From: HB2-32-21 sp003448675
GTDB lineage: Bacteria; Pseudomonadota; Gammaproteobacteria; Pseudomonadales; Porticoccaceae
DNA length: 12,466 nt
Assembly: GCA_041584755.1 (NCBI GenBank)
Contig: JBFHDK010000082.1
Location: 1 to 12,466 of the forward strand
Reading direction: 5' to 3'
Positions 1 to 6,242 of this stretch are shown here, in pieces. Every line of letters starts with the position of its first letter. The stretch's first letter is position 1. The position numbers and the translations under genes are program-made. Under the pieces are notes generated by a model. That model was not told the DNA's origin. It saw nothing but the letters and a program-made list of their open reading frames with translations, and made no database searches.

Positions 1-428
1 ATGGGGATGCCTTCGGCGCACTGTTTACCGAAGGCGCGGTTTACCACGATGCTATTTACGGCGCCATCCATGGCCGCGAAGCCATTGCCAAAATGATGGC
101 GGTGGATTGGTACAGGGACGGTGACCAATGGCTGTGGGATATGCACGAGCCTGTATGTGACAGCGAGCGGGGTTATGTGCGCTACGTGGCCAGCTTTCGA
201 TCGGTTAACCGCTTTAGCGACGGTAAGCGCGTGGTGGCCCAGGGAGTAGGTATGTTTACCTTTAAGGATGGTCTGTTCGATACCTACCACGAAATCGCCA
301 ATGGCACCCCGGCGCTGTGGGATCTTAACGTCAGGGGCGAGCATCTGGAGCGGGTGGTCAAGCGTATCGCCGACAGCCAGCGATCAAGCCCGTCTCTGGC
401 CCATCATTATCGGGGTGTGCGTTCCTGA
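1..428 (+). CDS. SnoaL/NTF2-like family protein, 5'-truncated by window edge
   Basis: The reading frame is open from base 3 (codons 3, 6, 9...) to the TGA at 426-428, so the gene begins outside the window and at least 141 residues are visible. Before the first in-window Met (base 93) the frame reads GDAFGALFTEGAVYHDAIYG and then IHGREAIAKMMA. This is the typical start of a SnoaL-like / nuclear-transport-factor-2 fold protein: an acidic helix, a 'LFTEDAVYHDP.YG' strand, then 'GREAI..MM'. The family forms a small cone-shaped alpha+beta barrel used by ketosteroid isomerases, polyketide cyclases, limonene-epoxide hydrolases and many uncharacterised proteins. The remaining beta-strands (YVRYVASFRSVNRF, KRVVAQGVGMFTFKDGLFDTYHEI) fit the fold. 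Substrate and reaction cannot be told. The gene ends head-to-head with the leftward transporter gene, 53 nt away. Confidence 0.75.
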   Translation, partial: GDAFGALFTEGAVYHDAIYGAIHGREAIAKMMAVDWYRDGDQWLWDMHEPVCDSERGYVRYVASFRSVNRFSDGKRVVAQGVGMFTFKDGLFDTYHEIANGTPALWDLNVRGEHLERVVKRIADSQRSSPSLAHHYRGVRS

Positions 429-440
429 ACACAGGCACGC

Positions 441-477
441 CTGGTAAAAAAACCAGTTATTAATCGTCGTGGTTTTT
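441..477. terminator. possible weak bidirectional terminator between convergent genes
   Basis: Between the convergent stops at 428 and 482 there are two mutually exclusive inverted repeats. One is AAAAACCA (448-455) with TGGTTTTT (470-477), loop 14. The other is CTGGT (441-445) with ACCAG (452-456), loop 6. The first places a T run at the 3' side on the plus strand and, read on the minus strand, also ends in T residues. The stems are short and AT-rich, so the call rests partly on position. Confidence 0.35.
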
Positions 478-481
478 CTGC

Positions 482-1861
482 TCAGGTCTCTTGCAAGTTC
501 CTACCGCTGGTTTCACTCAGCATAATTACCGAGATCAGCGTCAGTACCGAGGCGACCGCAATATAGACCGCCACATAAAACACGCCAAACTGGTGCCACA
601 GGGCAGTGGCGATCATGGGCGCCAGCGCTCCCCCGAGGATGGCGCCCAGTTGATAACCGAGGGAGGCGCCTGAGTAGCGCACGTGGGTGCTGAACAGTTC
701 CGCTAGTAGCGCGGCCTGGGGTCCGTACATCAAACCCATGAATATCTGGGCGACGCTGATGGCTACGGTAATCCACAGAAAACTGCCGGTGTCGATCAAG
801 GGAAACAGAGCGAAGGCCCAGATGCCGCCGAGAATCGCGCCAGCCATATATATGCCGCGCCGTCCCGAGCGGTCTGAATAAATGGCGGCGCCGAAGTTGG
901 CGGCGATTTGCACGAAGGATGAAATCAAAATGGCCGTGAGCAGGAACTCCCGAGGCAGGTTAAGGCCGGAGCTCTGGGTGCCATAGGCCACCACAAATAC
1001 CACCAGAATATAAAAGGTCACCTGCACGGCGATAAAAGCGCCGGCGGCGAGCAGGATTTGTCGGGGATGGGAGGCGATGGCCTGTAGTACGGGTGAATCT
1101 CTCAGGCGCGGTTTCGCGGGTGCCGGGGCCTCGCCTTGCTCGGTTGCCGCGACATCGGCGCCTGATTCAGTACTGTGTTTGGCTTGAAAATCCTGCAACT
1201 CCTTAAATGCCGGCGTTTCCTCCAGGTGCAATTGCACATACATACTGAGACCAATCAGCACAATGCTGGCCAGAAAGGGAATACGCCAGCCCCAGTCCTG
1301 GAACTGCTGGTCGCTAATCACCGCGCTGACGCCGAGAAAGGCCAGGTTGGCCAGAATCATGCCCACCGGCGCGCCGGCCTGGGCAAAGGCGCCGTAGTAA
1401 CCGCGTCGGTTGGCGGGTGCATTTTCCGTGACCAGCAACATCGCGCCACCCCATTGGCCGCCCACGGCGAGACCCTGGGCGAAGCGCAACAGGGTGAGAA
1501 GCAAGGGCGCGGCGATACCGATACTGGCATAGGTAGGTAGTACGCCGATCAGCGTGGTAGCCACGCCCATCAGCATCAGCGCGCTGACCAGAGTGGCCTT
1601 GCGGCCGATGCGATCACCAAAATGACCAAAGATCATGCCGCCGATGGGACGGGCGATAAAACCCACGGCAAAGGTGCCAAAGGCGGCGATCAGGCTGACC
1701 AGTTCCGGCATATCCTCCGGGAAAAATGCCGCCGGGAAGACCAGCGCTGCGGCCATGCCGTAGATAAAAAAGTCGAACCACTTGATGCTGGTGCCAGCCA
1801 GCGCGGTCAGTGCCACCCGGCGCATGCTGCGTTCGGGGGCATCCTGGTAGGAAGTAGCCAT
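482..1861 (-). CDS. MFS transporter, metabolite:H+ symporter (MHS) type
   Basis: A 459-residue inner-membrane protein with about 12 hydrophobic segments, the usual length for the MHS branch of the major facilitator superfamily (relatives: ProP, KgtP, ShiA). The family A-motif between TM2 and TM3 is GHFGDRIGRK at residues 79-88, and its weaker repeat YSDRSGRR lies at 328-335 in the second half. The N-terminal stretch around TSIKWFDFFIYG (24-35), the RFAQGLAVGGQWGGA segment (126-140) and NRRGYYGAFAQAGAP (151-165) are MHS hallmarks. The central cytoplasmic loop (about 213-258) carries an Ala/Glu/Pro-rich stretch. Members import organic acids, betaines or sugars acids with protons; the substrate cannot be read from sequence. 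The start is the ATG at 1859-1861, preceded by a modest AGGGA. The gene follows the CinA-like gene after 118 nt, so it may have its own promoter. Confidence 0.88.
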   Translation of the reverse strand: MATSYQDAPERSMRRVALTALAGTSIKWFDFFIYGMAAALVFPAAFFPEDMPELVSLIAAFGTFAVGFIARPIGGMIFGHFGDRIGRKATLVSALMLMGVATTLIGVLPTYASIGIAAPLLLTLLRFAQGLAVGGQWGGAMLLVTENAPANRRGYYGAFAQAGAPVGMILANLAFLGVSAVISDQQFQDWGWRIPFLASIVLIGLSMYVQLHLEETPAFKELQDFQAKHSTESGADVAATEQGEAPAPAKPRLRDSPVLQAIASHPRQILLAAGAFIAVQVTFYILVVFVVAYGTQSSGLNLPREFLLTAILISSFVQIAANFGAAIYSDRSGRRGIYMAGAILGGIWAFALFPLIDTGSFLWITVAISVAQIFMGLMYGPQAALLAELFSTHVRYSGASLGYQLGAILGGALAPMIATALWHQFGVFYVAVYIAVASVLTLISVIMLSETSGRNLQET

Positions 1862-1896
1862 GCTTTCCCTGTTCTTATTGATTTTGGTCGAGCATA

Positions 1897-1910
1897 GCTG
1901 ATTAATCAGC
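1897..1910. promoter_or_regulatory. 14-bp perfect palindrome upstream of the MFS gene, candidate operator
   Basis: GCTGATTAATCAGC is fully self-complementary and sits 35 nt upstream of the transporter start codon, inside the 118-nt intergenic gap. On the transporter strand it is followed by TATGCT, which could be a -10 element, though no good -35 hexamer is seen. No T tract follows it on either strand, so it does not look like a terminator. A dimeric repressor or activator site is the simplest reading; the regulator is unknown. Confidence 0.4.
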
Positions 1911-1979
1911 AGCAGGTCTATTATGCCGACGATTTTTCAGCCCGAAGCGTGATATATCTGGAAGGATATGGGCGTGGAA

Positions 1980-2459
1980 TCAGGAGAGCAGGGTGTTCAG
2001 CCCTTCGAGCGCCCGCTGGGCAAAGGTCCACATATTGGTTTCCCGGTCGTTACTCCCGGTGTTGATGCGTAGCGTGGTTTCCCTAGGGCCAACAATGGCG
2101 ATCCAGGCGGTGCCGGGTGGGTCCATATAAGGGTTGGCGCTGGGCCCGGTGGCGCCGGTTTCCGCCAGCGCCCAGGTGCTGCCCAGTCTCTGTTGCATGG
2201 TGCGGGCGCACAGTAGCGCGTAGGCCTCTGTGGCCGGGCGGATGCCTTCGAGGGCGTTTTTATCCATGCCCAGCAATTGTTGGCGGGCGCGGTGGGTATA
2301 AATGGTTGCGCCGCCTAAAAAGTAGTCAGAAGCCCCCGGCGCGGCTACCAGCGCGGCGGAAATCAGACCGGCGACGGATGACTCCGATACCGCAATGGTC
2401 TCGCCCCGGGCCCTGAATTTTTCAGCCACGGGGGTGGCCAGTTTAGTGAGTTGATCCAT
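1980..2459 (-). CDS. CinA C-terminal domain (PncC-like) protein, divergent active-site motifs
   Basis: At 159 residues this is a stand-alone CinA C-terminal domain, the size of the E. coli nicotinamide-nucleotide amidohydrolase PncC, which deamidates NMN to nicotinate mononucleotide in pyridine-nucleotide salvage. The fold signature is clear: AVSESSVAGLISAAL (23-37, family ESCTGGLI), PGASDYFLGGATIYTHRARQQLLGM (41-65, family PGSS.yf.gg.v.YSN.aK..lLgV) and ETGATGP (100-106, family TGIAGP). Several usually conserved positions differ: TGG of the first motif is VAG, and the Lys after the conserved Tyr54 is Arg59. These changes suggest a separate subfamily whose NMN deamidase activity should not be assumed. 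The start is ATG 2457-2459 with only a weak purine-rich site upstream. It lies 40 nt after the cyclophilin gene on the same strand and is probably co-transcribed with it. Confidence 0.8.
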   Translation of the reverse strand: MDQLTKLATPVAEKFRARGETIAVSESSVAGLISAALVAAPGASDYFLGGATIYTHRARQQLLGMDKNALEGIRPATEAYALLCARTMQQRLGSTWALAETGATGPSANPYMDPPGTAWIAIVGPRETTLRINTGSNDRETNMWTFAQRALEGLNTLLS

Positions 2460-2499
2460 CAGCGAGCTGCCCCACTGAAGGCCGACGGGTAGGGAGGGC

Positions 2500-3081
2500 T
2501 TAGTGCGCTTTTGCCCGCACGATCACCACATTGGTTTGCGGCACGTCGGAGCGGAAGGGGCCGCGGGCGCCGGTGGGAATCTCGGCGATTTTATCCACGA
2601 CTTCCATGCCGGAAACCACTTTGCCAAAGACTGCATAGCCCCAGCCACGCGGGCTTTTTTCCTTGTGATCAAGAAAGTCATTATCCACCAGGTTGATGAA
2701 AAACTGGCTGGTGGCGGAGTGGGGATCATTGGTGCGGGCCATGGCGATGGCGCCGCGCAGGTTTTTCAGACCGTTATCAGCTTCGTTCTTGATCGGCGCC
2801 TGGGTGGGCCGTTGTTGCAGGCTGGTGGTAAAACCGCCGCCCTGGGCCATAAAGCCGGGAATCACTCGGTGAAAGATGGTGCCTTCGTAGTCGCCGTGGT
2901 TAACGTAATCGAGAAAGTTTTTCACCGAAAGCGGGGCTTTCTCGGCATTCAGTTCAATGACGATATCGCCCTGGTTGGTCGTCAGGGTGACCTGGCTAAC
3001 CTGGGTTTTTCCGTCAGCGGACCAGACGGGAGTCGCGAGAAAAACGAGGGACAGGAGACAGGCGCTAAGCAGCTTTATCAT
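2500..3081 (-). CDS. ppiA: periplasmic peptidyl-prolyl cis-trans isomerase, cyclophilin type
   Basis: A 193-residue cyclophilin that catalyses cis-trans isomerisation of X-Pro bonds during folding of exported proteins. Residues 1-22 are a signal peptide (MIKLL, hydrophobic core, ending VWSA), so the mature enzyme is periplasmic like E. coli PpiA. The cyclophilin signature spans 65-82, with FHRVIPGFMAQGG containing the catalytic Arg72, Phe77 and Gln80. Downstream come SQFFINLVDNDFLDHK (125-140) and GYAVFGKVVSGMEVVDKI (148-165), very like the bacterial PpiA/PpiB pattern, with Phe rather than the Trp of eukaryotic cyclosporin-sensitive forms. The start is ATG 3079-3081; no strong Shine-Dalgarno is visible. 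It follows aacS after only 32 nt, so they are likely co-transcribed although functionally unrelated. Assignment to PpiA rather than PpiB rests on the signal peptide. Confidence 0.92.
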   Translation of the reverse strand: MIKLLSACLLSLVFLATPVWSADGKTQVSQVTLTTNQGDIVIELNAEKAPLSVKNFLDYVNHGDYEGTIFHRVIPGFMAQGGGFTTSLQQRPTQAPIKNEADNGLKNLRGAIAMARTNDPHSATSQFFINLVDNDFLDHKEKSPRGWGYAVFGKVVSGMEVVDKIAEIPTGARGPFRSDVPQTNVVIVRAKAH

Positions 3082-3113
3082 GGTGGTTATTTTCCGTTTT
3101 AGGTTTTTAATAT

Positions 3114-5090
3114 TCAGTTTTGTAATTGTGGCAGGTTTTTAAAATAGGCCAGTGTATCCGGGTTGGCCAGGGCGTCGGTGTTTTTGACCGGTTGGCCGTG
3201 GACGATATCACGTACCGCCAGCTCGACAATTTTGCCACTGATGGTACGCGGAATATCCGCCACCTGCACCACCCTGGCCGGCACGTGGCGGGGAGTGGTG
3301 TTGACGCGAATGGTTTGGCGAATGGCATTGGTGAGCTGGTCATCCAGTTCCAGGCCTTCGCGCAGGACCACAAACAGAATAACACGCACATCGTCATCCC
3401 AGTCCTGGCCGATACAAAGGGCGTCTACCACCTCCTCGACCTTCTCCACCTGGCGGTAGATTTCCGCCGTACCGATGCGTACGCCGCCCGGATTCAGCAC
3501 CGCGTCGCTGCGCCCGTGAATCACCACGCCACCATTAGCGGTGACTTCGCCATAGTCACCGTGTGCCCAGATGCCGGGCCAGGTGGCGAAATAGGCTTTG
3601 GTGAATTTTTCGTTGTCGGGATCGTTCCAGAAATAAATGGGGCAGGAAGGGAAGGGTTGGGTGCAGACCAGCTCGCCTTTTTCTTCCGTTACCGGCTTGC
3701 CGTTCTCGTTCCAGATGGCGACCGCCATGCCCAGGCCGAAGCATTGTAACTCGCCTTCATACACGGGCAGGCAGGGGTTGCCCAGCACAAAGCAGGAAAT
3801 AATATCAGTGCCGCCAGAGATCGAAGACAAACAGACATCGCTTTTTATATCGCGATAAACGTAGCGAAAGCTCTCGTGTGACAGGGGCGAGCCGGTGGAC
3901 AAAATCGCTTTGAGTCGGGATAGCTTGTGACTTTCCCGTGGTATCAGGCCTTCCTTCTCGATGGCGGCAATGAATTTGGCGCTGGTGCCGAAGATGGAGA
4001 TATTTTCCTCGTCGATCATATCCAGCATGGCTGTCGGTCTCGGCGCAAAGGGCGAGCCATCGTAGAGTACAACGGTGGCGCCACTGGCCAGGCCGCTAAC
4101 CAGCCAGTTCCACATCATCCAGCCACAGGTGGTGAAGTAGAACAGGGTGTCCTCGGGCTTGAGGTCGGTGTGCAGCATGTGTTCCTTGAGGTGCTGGATC
4201 AGCGTGCCGCCGGCGGCGTGGACGATGCACTTGGGCACGCCGGTGGTGCCCGAGGAATACATAATGTAGAGCGGGTGATCAAAGGGCAGTTGCGCAAAAC
4301 TCAAAGGCGGAGCCGCTTCGAGTTTCAGTTCGCTAAGTAGCGTGGCATTGGTGATGTCGCTGATATCCAGCTTGCTCTCTTTGTTGCGATGAACCACCGG
4401 CACGATCACCAGTTTTTCAATGGAGTCTATTTTGTCGGCGATTTCCCGCACCCGGGGCAGGGAGTCGATGGTCTTGCCGTTGTAGTAATAGCCATCGCAG
4501 GCAAACAATACTTTAGGCTCGATCTGGCCAAAGCGATCCATCACCCCGTTGATGCCGAAGTCCGGCGAGCAGGAGGACCAGACCGCGCCCAGGCTGGTGG
4601 CTGCCAACATGGCAATCACGGTTTCGGCGACATTGGGCATAAAGGCTGCTACCCGATCGCCCGGTACCACGCCCGCCTGGCGCAGACCAGCGGCGAGTTT
4701 TTCCACCTCGCGGTAAAGCTCGGCATAAGTCAGGTTGTAGCGCTCGCCATTTTCCAGGCGCGAGACCAGGGCGGTTTTGTCCCGGTGATCGGCTTTGTGG
4801 GCAAAGCGCAGTAGGTTTTCCGCAAAATTGAGTCTGGCGCCGGTAAACCAGCGGGCGCCGGGGAAGCGCTCTCCATCCGTCAGAATCTCTTGCCACGGTT
4901 CGCTGGCAACAATATCGCTGTAGCGCCAGATACTGGCCCAGAAATCGCTGGCTTGATCGACGGACCACCGGTGAAACTGCGCGTAATTTTCAAAGGTCAC
5001 GTCATATTCACTTTCGATAAAGCGAATGTAGTCGATCATGTTGCTTCGATTGATTTGTTCGGCAGTGGGCTGCCAAAGAGGTGTGGTCAT
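3114..5090 (-). CDS. aacS: acetoacetyl-CoA synthetase (acetoacetate-CoA ligase)
   Basis: A 658-residue ATP-dependent acyl-CoA synthetase of the ANL superfamily. It activates acetoacetate through an acyl-adenylate to acetoacetyl-CoA in the cytoplasm, feeding ketone-body, leucine or PHB-derived carbon into thiolase. The N-terminal part (LWQPTAEQINRSNMIDYIRF, then FHRWSVD and FWASIW to about 55) matches acetoacetyl-CoA synthetases better than acetyl-CoA synthetases. The P-loop-like motif is YSSGTTGVPK (278-287), the adenine-site motif is SGGTDI (425-430), the hinge region is HGRSDAVLNPGGVRIGTAEIY (525-545), and the adenylation lysine is Lys620 in RTISGKIVELAVRD. The length is that of the family. 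The start is ATG 5088-5090 (MTTPLWQP); only a poor ribosome site is seen. It is 63 nt downstream of dolP and 32 nt upstream of the cyclophilin gene. Confidence 0.95.
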   Translation of the reverse strand: MTTPLWQPTAEQINRSNMIDYIRFIESEYDVTFENYAQFHRWSVDQASDFWASIWRYSDIVASEPWQEILTDGERFPGARWFTGARLNFAENLLRFAHKADHRDKTALVSRLENGERYNLTYAELYREVEKLAAGLRQAGVVPGDRVAAFMPNVAETVIAMLAATSLGAVWSSCSPDFGINGVMDRFGQIEPKVLFACDGYYYNGKTIDSLPRVREIADKIDSIEKLVIVPVVHRNKESKLDISDITNATLLSELKLEAAPPLSFAQLPFDHPLYIMYSSGTTGVPKCIVHAAGGTLIQHLKEHMLHTDLKPEDTLFYFTTCGWMMWNWLVSGLASGATVVLYDGSPFAPRPTAMLDMIDEENISIFGTSAKFIAAIEKEGLIPRESHKLSRLKAILSTGSPLSHESFRYVYRDIKSDVCLSSISGGTDIISCFVLGNPCLPVYEGELQCFGLGMAVAIWNENGKPVTEEKGELVCTQPFPSCPIYFWNDPDNEKFTKAYFATWPGIWAHGDYGEVTANGGVVIHGRSDAVLNPGGVRIGTAEIYRQVEKVEEVVDALCIGQDWDDDVRVILFVVLREGLELDDQLTNAIRQTIRVNTTPRHVPARVVQVADIPRTISGKIVELAVRDIVHGQPVKNTDALANPDTLAYFKNLPQLQN

Positions 5091-5103
5091 TGCAGTTTGC
5101 TTG

Positions 5104-5119
5104 GTATCAGTGCTGATAC
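5104..5119. promoter_or_regulatory. inverted repeat just upstream of aacS, candidate operator
   Basis: GTATCAG (5104-5110) and CTGATAC (5113-5119) form a perfect 7-bp inverted repeat with a 2-nt centre, 13 nt upstream of the aacS start codon and downstream of the dolP stop. It could be a regulator binding site, or a small hairpin covering the ribosome-binding region of aacS, which lacks a clear Shine-Dalgarno. No T tract follows, so it is a poor terminator. Confidence 0.4.
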
Positions 5120-5154
5120 GGTAGTGGGTTGACGCGTATTAGTGTGAACGGAAG

Positions 5155-5727
5155 CTAGTCGATATATTCAAATACCCGAACCACTTTGCGCACACCGCGA
5201 GTATTGCTGGCGATGTGGCTGATGGCGTCTGCCTGCTGGCGGGTAACCAGACCCATCAGGTAGACCACGCTGTTTTCGGTGATGACTTTGGTGTTACCGC
5301 TTTTTATTTCACGGTTAGCGACCAGCTTGCTTTTGACCTTGGTGCTTATCCAGCTGTCATTGGTACGCGCCAGAAAAGAGGTCGCGCCCTGGATCTCCAG
5401 TTCGTTATAGACCTGGCGCACGCCACGGAAAGCCCGTGCGGTTTCGCCTGCCAGGGTGCGCATGTCAGTGGAGGGAACTTCGCCGGTAAGCAGAACGATT
5501 TTATTATAGGTGTGTACATTGACATGGGCGCGCTCAAGCTGGGGGTGGGCTTTTTTGATATTAACGCCGATAAGGGTGTCCATCTGTAGATCGTCGAGAT
5601 CGGTGCCGATGGATGTTTTGGCGGGGTCGGGCTGAATGGGCTCACTGGTGACGGCATGGATGGCGCTGGTGCAGCCGTTAACCAAAATCGAAGTGAAAAT
5701 AATCAAAATCAGCCAGGTTCTGGTCAT
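5155..5727 (-). CDS. dolP: dual BON-domain outer-membrane lipoprotein DolP (YraP)
   Basis: A 190-residue lipoprotein. The start chosen is ATG 5725-5727, because AAGGAAG lies 7 nt before it and because it gives a clean lipoprotein signal: MTRTW, hydrophobic core, lipobox LVNGC with lipidated Cys19. A longer frame from 5751 lacks a ribosome site and would add MAFKGSDS. Thr follows the Cys, not Asp, consistent with outer-membrane sorting. Two BON domains follow (about 47-112 and 125-190). The second begins NDSWISTKVKSKLV, closely matching the E. coli DolP membrane-binding helix NDTWITTKVRSQLL, with its Trp retained (Trp126). DolP binds anionic phospholipid at division sites and supports outer-membrane integrity. 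Its position after lpoA and yraN matches the conserved neighbourhood. The diaA-like gene normally just before it is missing. Confidence 0.92.
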   Translation of the reverse strand: MTRTWLILIIFTSILVNGCTSAIHAVTSEPIQPDPAKTSIGTDLDDLQMDTLIGVNIKKAHPQLERAHVNVHTYNKIVLLTGEVPSTDMRTLAGETARAFRGVRQVYNELEIQGATSFLARTNDSWISTKVKSKLVANREIKSGNTKVITENSVVYLMGLVTRQQADAISHIASNTRGVRKVVRVFEYID

Positions 5728-5734
5728 CGAATCG

Positions 5735-5741
5735 CTTCCTT
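5735..5741 (-). promoter_or_regulatory. Shine-Dalgarno site that fixes the dolP start
   Basis: On the minus strand AAGGAAG is followed by a 7-nt spacer and the ATG at 5727. This supports the shorter start over the in-frame ATG at 5751, which has no such site. Confidence 0.75.
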
Positions 5742-5749
5742 TGAATGCC

Positions 5750-5779
5750 AATATTCTCTTGGTGCTAGTGTTTTGTTAA
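5750..5779 (-). promoter_or_regulatory. possible sigma-70 promoter for dolP
   Basis: On the minus strand TTAACA (5774-5779, five of six matches to the -35 consensus) is 18 nt from AATATT (5750-5755, four of six to -10). The predicted start near 5743 would leave a leader of about 16 nt carrying the ribosome site. It lies in the 128-nt gap after yraN. This is a by-eye match only. Confidence 0.35.
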
Positions 5780-5855
5780 GGATACCGGGTCCCTCGGCTA
5801 TTGGTTGTTTGGGAGATGGAGAAGTTCCCTGGCCCTCACTACCCTGGAAAACCGG

Positions 5856-6239
5856 TTACCAACCCGCACCGCTGCTAAAGGCGTCTTTAATCCACTCGGC
5901 GTTGCTGCTTGAGGCGCCGGTTTTCCGGTCAAGGCAGATTGTATCAAAGCGACAGGGGCGGGAGTTGCCGTCTTCCTGTTGTAGATAGTGTTGGCTGGCC
6001 AGAATAATGCGTTGTTGCTTGCGTGGGGTAATACTTTCCCTGGCTCCGCCAAACCTCGCATTACTGCGCAGTCGTACCTCCACAAACACCAGGGTTTCTC
6101 CATCTTCGGCTATGATGTCTACCTCACCACGCCGGGTTCGATAATTACGGGCCTTGATTTTTAGGCCGTGACTGCGCAGTAGCTTGCAGGCCAGTTGTTC
6201 GGCCTTTGCCCCGAGGTCGGCGGTTTTGCCAGGCGCCAT
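5856..6239 (-). CDS. yraN: YraN family protein (UPF0102), endonuclease-like fold
   Basis: A 127-residue UPF0102 protein. Members have a Holliday-junction-resolvase/PD-(D/E)XK-like fold, and their cellular role is not established. Motifs visible: LGAKAEQLACKLLRSHGLKI (9-28) with Glu14; RNYRTRRGEVDIIAEDG (31-47) with Asp41; LVFVEVRLRS (50-59) with Glu54; the family more often has VEVK, here VEVR; FGGARESITPRKQQRI (63-78); and RFDTICLD (97-104). These match the family core in order, so the putative metal-binding acid residues are kept. The start is ATG 6237-6239, only 3 nt after the lpoA stop, which implies translational coupling with lpoA. The same lpoA-yraN order is found in E. coli and Pseudomonas. 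The C-terminal 15 or so residues are variable. Confidence 0.92.
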   Translation of the reverse strand: MAPGKTADLGAKAEQLACKLLRSHGLKIKARNYRTRRGEVDIIAEDGETLVFVEVRLRSNARFGGARESITPRKQQRIILASQHYLQQEDGNSRPCRFDTICLDRKTGASSSNAEWIKDAFSSGAGW

Positions 6240-6242
6240 GGT

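Noticed and set aside
1897..1910. FNR/ANR-type site reading of the palindrome
   Set aside because: FNR-type sites have TTGAT and ATCAA halves separated by four bases; here the halves CTGAT/ATCAG are only two bases apart.
2503..3102. Open plus-strand frame of 199 codons
   Set aside because: It is a complete antisense shadow of the cyclophilin gene, whose own frame has clear catalytic motifs and a signal peptide.
3126..4814. Several long plus-strand frames across aacS
   Set aside because: They mirror codon bias of aacS on the other strand; none shows a family motif or a ribosome site.
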